DNA of 64,000 nt. Origin: Myoxocephalus aenaeus. Taxonomy: Eukaryota; Chordata; Actinopteri; Perciformes; Cottidae. Each line of letters begins with the position of its first letter. Within the stretch, counting starts at the first letter, position 1. Shown piece by piece: positions 19,001-31,300 of the stretch. The stretch is from positions 4,871,001 through 4,935,000 of the forward strand of contig JBAMJR010000040.1 of NCBI GenBank assembly GCA_038501785.1. The letters are read 5' to 3'. A model generated the notes under the pieces. It saw nothing but the letters and a program-made list of their open reading frames with translations, was not told the DNA's origin and ran no database searches. The translations under genes and the position numbers were made by a program.

Positions 19001-22000
19001 GATATTAATAATTTCCCGCCTCTTGGCTAATCTATTGCCCCCTCTTCTTTTCCAGGTGGCCGGGGCGTATTCCAAAACCTGGTCCTACAGAGAGGATGCT
19101 CTCCTGGCTGCGCACAAGAAGCTTTTGGAGCTGTCACCCTCCACCCCCAAGGAGGAGCTGAGAACCATGACAAGAGCGGCAGTCTTCCTGGTCAAGAAGG
19201 CCCTCCTGGATAAAGTGTCATCTGTGAGTCACGTCCTCAAAAGACAGGGTGTGGATGCTGTTAATTGTGGATGCTGTTAATTGAACAAATCCATCGTCAG
19301 CAAAGCTGCCCTATTAAGGCGTTATGGATATTTTTACTTTATCACTGTCAAAGTCGTCAATAAATCACGTTCTCTGGATTCTTTTTACAAACAGAGCTAA
19401 CGTTCATGTAGTCAAATCATATGCACACTCTTAACAAAGTTGACCCTGTCCCATATGCAACCCTAGTTCTCTCTCTGCCAGAGTTGGCTTCCTTAAACAA
19501 ACAGTTTTGACAAGGATGGCCTTGTAACCCCTCTCTGGAAGTCGTCTACTGTGGTACGGTAATGAACGAAGTAGTGCCGCAATAATTCTCGTAATTTATT
19601 TCCCTGGCCATGTTGAAACACAGAATGCTCCATTAGGAAGTCAACCGGTTGATTTGCTGTTCCACAAATGTACTCCACTTATCAAAAACACCTTTCTCTG
19701 CCAACTCTGTGGTCTAATCTGCATGTCATGTCATTTCATCCTGGGTACTGAATGCAGCCCATGGTGTTTTTGTTCTTGTCATTATCATGCCTATCTATCT
19801 GCATTCGGGGACATCCCCTGTTGCCTTTTTGCCCAACGGTGACAGTTCTATGTCTAAATCTGCCTTGTAAACACAACATTTTCCAAATATTGATAATTCA
19901 ATCCAACTAGCCTGTTAAAACAGGCTAGTTGGAATCTTTGCTTCACTGATTGTCGCTCTCCATCTGCACACTTTAACCAACTCAAAGTAAACATTAACCA
20001 AGTCTAGCCTCTTTGCTAATTGTCATCACCCTGGTGCTAGCTTTTCTTGGCAAGTCCACTAAGTTTGGAGCTAAAACGTCCACTGTCTCTCTCCTCAGGT
20101 TTTCCACGCCGCCTTGAAGTTGCTGCGGCTACTGCTGAGCCAGCTGATCCCAGGTCTGGGGCTGGGGAGGGCCGAGGTGACCCACTGCGTAGATCAGACG
20201 TGGCCCAACCTGCTGGCCAGGACTGGAGACTCAGTGAGCCGCCTCCGGGGCACGGCCACTGGCTTCATTCAGGTATTGTATCACACTGGACTGACTGGTT
20301 TATCTGGCGCCAGTGGAACCAGTTGATTACCATTAAGCCCTGCCCCATTGCCTCTGTAGCAGCTTTGCTTTGACCGAAGAGGCAATGACTTTGAGATCTG
20401 CATTCACTCCCTGCAGCGTCTTCGCATGGGAATAGCTCTGTGAAAACGTTTGGCGGACAATGTTGGGAAATCAGCATCCTCTTACACGGTGTAAAATTCA
20501 CTGATTAGGCTGCTGTGTCGTCGGTGCTAATCTTATTTGTTTATGGTTATTATACGTCAAATTTGAAGCTGTGGTGATTTCTTGAGATTCTTTTTCCACA
20601 TGTACTAACATAGTCATGAAATTAAACCAAATAAGGACCATGAATACAGACAATAAAGTATTTATAATATTAAAGGCAAGTCGGAGGATATAGTGCATGT
20701 GTCCTTCTTTAAGAGTTCCATGTAAGATTTCATCTGAATGATAACATTACAACTACATTTCGGTGAGAGACAGATGAACAATTAATCCGTATTGTTCTAC
20801 TGATCCATATGACTGAAGCCAGTTGATGAACAAGCTATGAGAAAGGACAGGGAAGTTAAACTGTATTTTTTTTAAATGTAAAAAGGAGAGACGATCGAAT
20901 GAAGTCTGAAACCATTCTCCTTTTCCATAAAACCTATCAAATGACTATACTATATTGAGGATTCCAGGAGCTGTGAGTACACATGAAAGAGATATTGATC
21001 ATCAAGATCATCATGTAGACCTCGGTCCCACCATTGCCACATACAGGCAGATGGTTGAGCAGGATACTGTACTCATCGAAGTGGAGGGACACATAATAAA
21101 ATTCACCTCTTGGTCAAACATAGTAAGAACCATTGTCTGAAAATCTAGATGTCGGTATGTCAATTTTTGTCTGCTTTCTAGTATTGTTATTGGTGAAAAT
21201 AAGAAAAATATATAAAACTACTAATGTAAGCATGTATTTTAATGAACTTCATGTTATACGTTTGCAAAAATCTCATTGACGCCATACTGTAAAATTTATG
21301 CTATGACTAATATTGACAGAGGATCTACTGTGTATATACACTGATTACACATGTAGGAGAAAACAATTAATTTGACATGTATTCATGCAAATATCTGAAT
21401 CCAACACTGAATCAAACTTTCCGGCCTCGGCAAACTTTGTTAAAGGTTGACCGTGTGTACTTTGGTACTCCTGTATTGTTATTATAATATTACTATTCGG
21501 TTTATTGAACAGGAGGCTTCCTGTACGGCCATGTTGGCCACTTGTTGTTTTATTACAGTCCTCATTGAATTTAACACACATTATAATTACACTATAAGAT
21601 CAAGCGTAATTATTTATTTTTGTATTTATTTTATGTGCACATAAACACAGATAATAGTTTAGGTTAGATAGTGTGTTTTGCTCCATTCAGATGAAATCAG
21701 TCTGATTGTAGCCACGGATCTGCATTCAAAACAAAAAGGTGCCTTATTGACACGCTCCAGAGTCGGCGAACAGAGGGAACAGATCCAACATGTGTGAAAT
21801 CCAATCTCACTTCCCTCCAAGGGAAAACTAGCAAACATTGCCTTCTTGGTCTATGTCTGTGTTTTTGGATTGAGGCAACACTTTTAATCGGCCTATACTA
21901 CTTTATCTCTCAGAAACCAGGCGATTCCTCCAAGAAATATGCACTACCCATAAAAAAAAGAAGGTTCAGAGAGCTCGTAAATTATAAACAGTCAAAGAGA

Positions 22001-22269
22001 GACTCTGTGTCTCCGCAGGAACATTGAGCTCATTTGAGAGAGCGTGAGCAGAAGCAGGACAGATATTTATGAATCAGGATTGGACTTTTTTTTTTTTGCA
22101 TGAAACTAGTACTGTCAAAACAAAATGAGCTTATTTTTTTACATTTTATAGACATTGTTCCAACAGCAAAATGCAAAGTCATGGCCATGGATGCCTTTGG
22201 TTGTTTAAAAGTGGTGGAAACGCTCCATGTTGTTTTCACACGGTTACAGTCCCCATTGAATTGGAACTT

Positions 22270-22352
<83 letters not shown>

Positions 22353-25300
22353 AATGAGGTTGTGTGTGTTTATGCAACCTGCTGATGCAGCGAGTAGCTG
22401 AACCGGAGTCGTTGCTGTTTAGGTGGTGGGCCCGTTTTCTTTTTTGGTGCTGAAGGACAGTTAAATGCAAATACATCCATCCATCCATCCATCCATTTTC
22501 GACCGCTTATCCGGGGTCGGGTCGCGGTGGCAGCAGGTTCAGCAGGCCGACCCAGGCTTCCCTCTCACCCGCAACACTTTCCAGCTCATCCTGGGGGACC
22601 CCGAGGCGTTCCAAGGCCAGCCGGGAGATATAATCCCTCCAGCGTGTCCTCGGTCTTCCCCGGGGCCTCCTACCAGAGTGCAAATAAATGCAAATACATG
22701 AATTTACTAATCCTAATCAAATCAAATGTGCCTATAGTTTAAAAAAAAAAATGTTTTATGTATTTATTTTAAAGGAGCTTGTCACGTCTTACGGTAGCTT
22801 TCCGTACACGCCATTGACCTCAGGGTTGGATCCACTGCCTGCATGCTGCAGTGTAGCTTGATAGACAGGGGGAGTTAGGAGGTGTGTGAGGCGTTGCCGT
22901 GCTCTGCCCGAGCCCTCAAACAAGCCCCTTGTTGTAGTTCATCTGACTGCCTCCTGGCTCCTTGTAGCGTTTAACTGAAACAGATCCACTGGTGGGGCGG
23001 GGGCTGACTCACACCTCGTAAGTGAAGTTAATGTCTAACTGTGTGCACATTCGCCAGCTGGAATCGGTTGCAGTGTAACTCATGCGTTGGTGTGTCAGAT
23101 GAGTAATAAAGGGATGGAGGTCTTTATGAGCTACAGTAGCTTCTCTTTTCAATGAGTTCAACTCAGGCCGCAACTGTGCAGAACATTACCAAATCGTCGG
23201 CCTCCCATTCTGGATCTGTTTAGAGCTCCGTCAGAGCAATTACTGAAAGCCTCTTTTGTACGATGAGGACAAATTAGATGTGTTTTTTGTGTGCAAAATG
23301 GCCGACACACATGATGAGGTTAAAATGGCAAACAACTGAGAGAAGTCTTTCCAAGAGCCATCCTCCATCTTACTTTAAATGTATACGTGTAGTCTCTGTC
23401 ACACCTTGTCCCTCGAACAGATGCTCGTCTTGAATGTGTCACGAACCGGGCCGCGACAAAAGACGGACAACATGAGTGGTTTAACAGAAAAAAAGGGTTT
23501 ATTAACTTCCATAAAAACAGAAACAAACCATGATCTTGATACCAACCCAACTGGTGCCTCACGGCAGAGAGAGTGAGAGCACAAAACCCCAGGGCCTTTT
23601 AACTCATTGCCCCTAATGAGCGCAGGTGTCCCCACTCTCCTGACAACCCTGTCTGCCACGCCCACCTGCACACCTGCATGGACAACGGCCAGTGGCAGAC
23701 AGGGTCGTCACAAATGACAAATCATCACGTGTAGCGTCTCTCAGATGTGTTTTGTTGGTGGCTTACTGTACACAGCACACATATTAGGCTACTTGTACCA
23801 CTTGATTTAAACGTGGCTGTACCCTGTAAGTGTACATTGACATGGCTTTTACACTGTACGTTCCAAAGTCATTGTCTCTTTCTAATGTCCTTCTTTTAGG
23901 AAATTGCTGTTTTGAAGGATGTACGCGCTCTGCAGATAATCCCTGGTGAGCTGGTGAAGCCCTTCAAATCCAACTTCCCCTGTCGTCTGGCTCAGAGTCG
24001 GACTGAGCTGCTCCAGAAGCTGCTAGCTGAACTGGGTACAGAAACCTCTGGCTTCACCTTGGACAATGTCATGACGGTAAGAGACCTAAATCGTGCTCAA
24101 CGCAGCTATATTTTGCATCCGTTTTTTGGTTTTAATGTGAATTATTTTAGTCTCGGATACGGAAGTTGATGATCTTGAGAAATCAACCTTTTTGTTTAGT
24201 AACCAAATTTAGACAGTCGGACCCCAAATGTCTCAGACTGGAAGTTGAGAACAGCTTTGGTTGCTATGATTTTCTTTAATCTTGAGATAATGTGAGTATT
24301 ATTTCATCATATAGAGGGAAAACACTTCAACCACAGCAGCCTTCAGCTTCCATACTCTTTAAACGTTTGGGTCACTGGAACATTTTGAAGGGATTTTATA
24401 CCCTTAAAATCTCACAAAAAAATACAACTACACCTTTTTTGTTTGGCAAAGTGTCAATTTCGTCTCTTCCCAATCTGAAAATAGCAATCACGACATATCC
24501 TATACAACACTATAGCACAAGTAGAGTCTCTACATACATACAGTATAATGCCTGTATTATTCCACGTAACAGTAGGCATCCGTCAGGCGGACTTTCCGTT
24601 ACATTTGGCTTCGATATTGCAGTGTGACTAACTGAAAGGGGATCAGTCCCTCCCTGCCTTTCTGTGTTCATTCAGACAGGATGTCAGAGCTCCAGTCAGC
24701 TGAGACAATGTTGTCACCATTGGCATCCACAGTACGTCCCCTGCACTCCTCTGGTTTCCAGCGGTGACCTCATATCTACGTGCGAACTGGCCAACTGTTG
24801 ACCAGGCCGGGCAGGACAACAAGCCGGCCCCGTCTACCCCTCCCTAGTTTACGACCGGTCCTCCACCCATCCCCCCTTCACTCGGCCCTCCACTTGACTC
24901 TGCACATCTTTTTTGTCAGCGAGAGCAAATTGTTAGGTTTGTCCACTGAGTTTCTCCAAGCCTCCGAAGCCAAAGCCACACAGATGGCATTGGGTGGCCT
25001 GTGTTTGCATGTCCGTGCATGCTTGCTCAGCGCCTGTCGTCTTTGTATTGGCTGCCTCCCGTGTTTGCCTGGGAAACATTTCCAGTCTGGATTGAGACGT
25101 GACAGGAGGGCTGTGCTTTATTCCAAAGTCTGCCTGTTCTCCCAATTTCCACATTAAACAGTTTGATGACAAACATGTAGGAGACACCAGGTTTAGTGCA
25201 GCTTGTGATGGAGGAGGAGAGCTTATAATCAAATCTCGCCATCAAAATAGGAACAAAAATAAATGCACCTCTATACAGATTTCATGCTGTCGGTATGTGT

Positions 25301-28300
25301 GTGTACACATGCAAATTCTTTTGATTTAGTGGTAGAAGCCACCAAACACAAACAAACAAGTTGCACTACAGGAACAGGTGTTGTTGTTTAATTCATTTAA
25401 TACGTTTAATTCATTTAATACAACCACCAGCACCTGCCCACAAAGAATTTGCCACTGTGAAATGGCAAAATAAATAAATGAGTAAAAAACCGTAATAATA
25501 CAAATTATACATGGTCTTCTCTCCCCTGCCACACCCACAGCACCCACGCTCGTGATGTGAGGTCATCAGTGTCATCATCGAGCCACTAGGGCTGTACCGA
25601 AAGAACACCCAAAAGAATAGGGATTAAAGGAGAATATTTCCTTTGATAAAAACATGTGAATAATGTAAATGATTATGTCTTTTGACTGACTGATACAATT
25701 ATAGAGACAAGGACCCTCAACAGCGCTCGCAGTTTGTTTGAGAGAGAAAGAGGGTGCGGCGAGAGAGAAACTGGAAGCTGTAATCTTATGCAATGTTTCC
25801 GTAAGACTTTCTTCTGCTAGAAAATAAATAAATTCTAGAGGCACTCGGAGTGTCTACACAAAAAAGTTGGGCCGCTCAAGAAAAAACCCACTATGGACAG
25901 TTTAAGATTTTGATAATAATAATTTGTATGTCATGAATGACGCTTTGCAGTGTAGAACTATTTGGTCTACAGACCTACGAGCTACACCACCCTAATCGTG
26001 CAGTGGAAAGGTCATGGATGTATAAAGAGAACGGCAGTGGGAGTGAGGGACAGTAAACCTGTCAGCAAGAATTTAGTTACCTACTGGTACGCGGCAAAAA
26101 AAAGAAAAGGTTTGGGACCCCGGATTCATTAAACTCAAGGATGACTGAATCGTGAAATTCAAAGTAAATCCTCTGCTGTTATCTGCCTCTTTAAGTCTCC
26201 TCACTCGCCCCTCTTGACAACTCTACAGTGTTTGCCCAGCTATATTTTAAACATTTTTTCCTTTTCCCCCTGCTGTTACCTGGGTGATCTGCTCCGACGC
26301 GGCAGCCAGAGGGGGGAAAAAAGGGGGATGATTGAATTTCTTGTAATTAAAATGAGAAGTGGGCAACAGAGAGCACAGAGAATAATGGCAAACTGTCGCA
26401 GAGCTGGCTGAACGAGGGGCGGCCCGGCCGTTATACAGTTATACTCCTCAGGCGGGAGTGCCATTGTGTTGCCACTCTCTGCACACAGGCTATGTGGGAT
26501 AATGGGCTCCTTTTACGTCATGACGTGCACTTCCCTGAAAGGACTTCCTCAACTATGTGGATGTTTTTGCACATGAATCTAGACCGCAAATATTGCTTCG
26601 GAATACTTTTATTTGTTCAATAGCTAGCGCTGAATATTCTCCGTGGCCTGCCCTGTTTCCCCAGCAGACTGGAGGTGAGACGAGGCAAGTCACGTTCCAT
26701 TGAAGGCACCTCTCAAACACATTTAACACGGCCTTACACAAGAGTAAGAAACTGCAGCAGAACAACATCTGAAAACACAATTAGGATGAAGAAAGTCAGA
26801 TGAAGTAATAGACACAAATTAATCAGTTTCAGTGCAGTTATAGTTCCAACAAGTCGCTCGAAGTGTAACAAAAGAAGAAGAAAACTCAAAGAAATCAGGT
26901 CATACAGGAAAACCGACAAAGGGTTTCTGTGAACTTTGGTAATCTGATGACTGCGAGGTCCGTCATCAAATTTCATGATCTCTCATTTCGTCACACTTCT
27001 TCGCAGTGAAACAGTCTGAAACTCTCTGAAACATGGCTGAAAAGTAGATTGGAAACCTGGTCACGTCATGGTTTCTCATGACCCCCGATGAGAGAGACCC
27101 GGTTCCCACCATGCCTGACGTTCAGGTCACTGCAGAAAGCCGACTGCAACGCAGCAACTTCAGTGCATGTACTGATGAGCTCAAGTCTGTGATCACCAGT
27201 TTCACAAGCTAACCCACAGTTCTGTTTCTAGGTGTAAAGAAGATTTTTTTCTTTTCTTTTTTCTCTTTATCATTCAAGATGAAATCTTACTTACGGTTCC
27301 ACACATGTTTCTTATTTCCAATGAAGCTGTCTGTGTTCAATAGGGCAAACCAAAGCCTCATGAGATATGTTCGAACAGTCAAAAACCCAGTCAATCCGAA
27401 TTCCCGCCCCAATGTTCACATGTTGATAGAAAGCCCTGTTTTCCTCTGTCAGTTCTGCACAGCAGCTTTGAAACACAATGCACCGGTGGTTCGAGAGCTG
27501 GCAATGCGAGTCATCCTATCCATGTACCAGCAGCACCGGGCGGCTGTCCTCCGCTACCTGCCACCCGACGATGCTGCTGCACGAAAGGACTTCCTCTTCA
27601 AAACCCTCTTCGATGGCTTTGCCAAGATTGATGGAAAGCTGGTGGACACTCAGGCAAGAAGTGTTTTTTTTCTTCACTGCAAATGAATCTCTCATTAACA
27701 CGTCATTCTTTAAGTAAAGGAGGTATACAATACAACATACAACCAAATAACTGAAATATCCTATCTCTATTGTGAAAATGTAACATTTCAGATATTTTAT
27801 ATTACATAACATTTCATTTAGCTGACGCTTTTATCCAAAGCGACTTATATTTATTTTTGTATACACCGTAAACACAGCAACGGGGAATCTATATTGCAGC
27901 AATGGGTGTCTATATTGACAGTGTTCAAATTTTTTCGCATCTAACTGCCGGGCCGACGACGCATTCGCTTGTTCAAACAGATTGTAGTCGGCGAGCAGCA
28001 GCTGGTACGTGGACAGTGAAACTGTCAGACGTGGCAGATGGGAGCACTCCCTTGAGCGTTTTAGAGGGGACTGCGTGACGTCATGTCTTTTTCTTTTTTT
28101 TCTCAGCTGACGGTAACAAAGTTTCATGTTTCATGCTTCCTTCCTGTCTTCTATTCACCTGGTTAAGCAAATGATCCGCGACAGACCCATGCATGGTGGT
28201 ATGGTGGTATGATGTAGACATAATGTTGCACCTCTTCCAAAATCTTTCATGTCCTCACCAACCGGACTAAGATTATGCACTAGCAACAAACCGGACTTTT

Positions 28301-31300
28301 CCATCCTCACAGAATGTGATCCAGGATCGCTGTGAGCTGAAACCACGAACGCAGCCGGTAAACAAGTCAGCTTGTGTTACCGTAAAAGTCTGTGACTCAC
28401 ACAGTGACCACGTTTCAATTTTCACTGGCGTTATTAACGACCTAGCCTTCCCATTACGTCATGGCTCCAAGAGTCTGGACAGCTTTAAGCCGTTTTCAAA
28501 AAGATGAAAATAATGACATGAGCGCTGGTGTGGTGAGAAAAAAAGATCTGTGATACTGAAATGATATTAAGAGGAGAAAGAGAGCAACACAGAGGAAAAT
28601 GCAACTGAAAAACTGACCGTGAGTCACTTTTCTCCCAGATCTTGGATAAGGGAGGTGGTCAGCAGGATGGGCAAAAAGAGAAGGAGGAGATCCACTCTCT
28701 TCAGGAGCAGCTGGCCGCCTTGAAAGAGATCACAGTAGGTGGAGTTGTCATTACACTGCGATTACATCACTTCTTGTAATGGCTACTAATTTTGTATTTT
28801 TGACTCCCTGGTAGAATTTTAGTTCTCTGGGTGGTCAGAAACTGAGTTATTCACATGAACAGATACCAACACTGGTACAATTATATCTCCTCAAAAGTCT
28901 TATGAAGAGGAGGTCCGCTATGTTTATGTCTGTAGTCACTGGAGAGCTTTCCTTCTCGTACAGCAGCTCTCTTTGGAACTGTGCTCTCTGACACCTATTC
29001 GTATTTCTCCATGTCCGCTTGTGAAGGAAAGAGGGAACGAAAGCACCAAAGAACAAATGCCCAAGAGAGAAGCCCCCAAACCTGAGTCCCAAAAAGCTGG
29101 CAAAACAAGTACGTACACATGTTTGACGAGAAAGACTGAACACCATTATATATACTGTACTCCAACAGCTTTGATTTGGATTGCTTTAAAGCACAAAGGG
29201 ATATCGCTTTATGGCACAAAACGCCAAGGTCGTGCTGATGTAGACTTTTGAGTCATGTGAGCGTGAGCTCTCGTGCCTTCAAATGGGAGCCGTTCTCTGC
29301 GAGTGGACTACTTTGAAGGTATCGTGGCTTAAACGGGACGGTAGTTCGACACTTTTGTCCTCACAAACAAAACAAAACAAAAAGAATCAATGACCATTTC
29401 CAAAGGGGAAAAGGAGCCTTACACCGTCTACTTTTGTTGTTAGTTGCCCAGCAACAGTGCTCTCGGGAGTTTAACCACTTGAACCCCAAGTACGGTGCTC
29501 GTCTTAGCGTGTCAATAACAGAAACAAAAGCTCCATTTGAAGACAATGTAACAATAAGGCATTACACCGACGATGCCAGTCAATTCTACCACGAACCTAC
29601 AGATGCAGTGCAGGGACAATGGATAACTAAGTAACAGCAAACATAGTGAGAAAATATAAGAAGGTTTTGCTGCTCACAGTAAAATTATTTTTATTTAATT
29701 TGACTGAACTATTTCTGATATGAGGCAAGTTTAGTGTTGGTGACGTTGATAGTGCAGTCATGACAAGTAACAGTTGCTCTTTTCTTTATTTCCAGCTGTC
29801 GCAAAATTGCAGCAGAACAGAGTAACGGACGGTAGTGACGTCCAACAATCTGTCAACTATCTGGACAAGTAAGAGCATCAATGGAGACCTTTTAAAAAAT
29901 ATTTTGCTGGAATAATAGGAAGAAGCTAAAAACAATGTATACAGCACATTAGCCTAGTCCTGATATCACAGGTTTCATGTTTTCTTATTCTTGTTCCCAC
30001 CATTCCAGCCTGTGTATATTCTGCGGTAAAAAGGATGAGTCATTCACAGAGGATGGATTGGACCTCCACTACTGGAAACACTGTCCTATGCTGAGACGCT
30101 GCGACGAATGTAGACAGGTAGACTGATTGTTATGTGGTCCTCCTGCAGCTGGGTAAAAAAAGCCGAAGCATACAGCTCTGCGTTGTGTTCACAGGTAGTC
30201 GAGATAGCCAGCCTCACGGAGCACCTGCTCGGCGAATGTGAAAGCAGGTCCAAGTTCAGCCAGTGCCCACGCTGCTCAGAGGCCGTGGCCACCGAAGAGC
30301 TGAGCCGCCATGTCCAGGGCCCCGCCTGCATCCGTGAGTTCTCGGTCTCACTCGTTCATGCCATTGGAGCATTTCAGGAAAATCATTATGTAATGAAAAT
30401 CATGCGGTTTGTTTAATTAGTTTTTTTATTTTTTTATTTATTGGATGGTGACAGTTTAGACACAGATGGGTCAAATCAATAGGCGATAAGAGTGTGACAT
30501 GCAACAAAGCTCCCAAAGCCAAAATGATGGACATTGCACATTGTGAAAGACTATCAGGACACATAGAATGGGTTGTTTTCTATGTGGGAAAAAAATGGAC
30601 TGGAAAAACTGTGTCATTTTGCTTATGTCAATGACCAATTACAGAACCAAAAAGTTATTTAATGAAACTCAAAATAACCAAATCCCACAAATAATCTCAC
30701 AAATAATGCTATACTGTTGCACCTTGTGGCGCAAAGGGAGGGAGTCTCTTGCATAATTAGTTGTAACTTTGTAAAGTTGCTTATTAACAGCAATATTTGA
30801 AGTTAGGTTTCATCAATCCACAGGACATCGTTTGTGTCAGATTATACAGCGAGCAGTCATCAAATTTAAACCTGGCAACTGGTTTAAAAAAAAAAGGAGA
30901 TCAGCTCCTTTCAGAAATGCTCTTCCTCTATGAAGATGTGCTGCCAATTTAATCTGTGTTTCCCTAATAGTTGCTCGTAAATGACTGGGTTCATCAGAAA
31001 CTTGGTGTCTTCCCTGGAGATGCTCTGTGAAGCCTGTACTGCAGCCAGCTGCACATCTTGCTTGTTTTTGGGAGGAGGGGGGGACCACATGCTCGGTTCG
31101 ACTGAGGTCGGGTCATTGGCTAGGCCATTTCAAAAAAGATTCCACTGTTTGGCCTAAAATCTATTTGATAGCTTTGTGTGCATGTTAATCCGTTAGGAGC
31201 TGGGATCCGTGCCTTGCTGCTTTGTCCTTAAATTGAGGGGATTATATGCCACACATCCCACACTTAAGGGGAGGAAGCCTAGTGAAGTAATTACTCGTCC

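Larger units (their letters stand above)
20273..23899 (+). other. CEP104 intron with microsatellite, RTE fragment and LTR
   Basis: Between exons at 20272 and 23900. Apart from the repeats listed separately (22274-22348, 22477-22684, 23437-23712) I recognise no gene. Confidence 0.6.
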
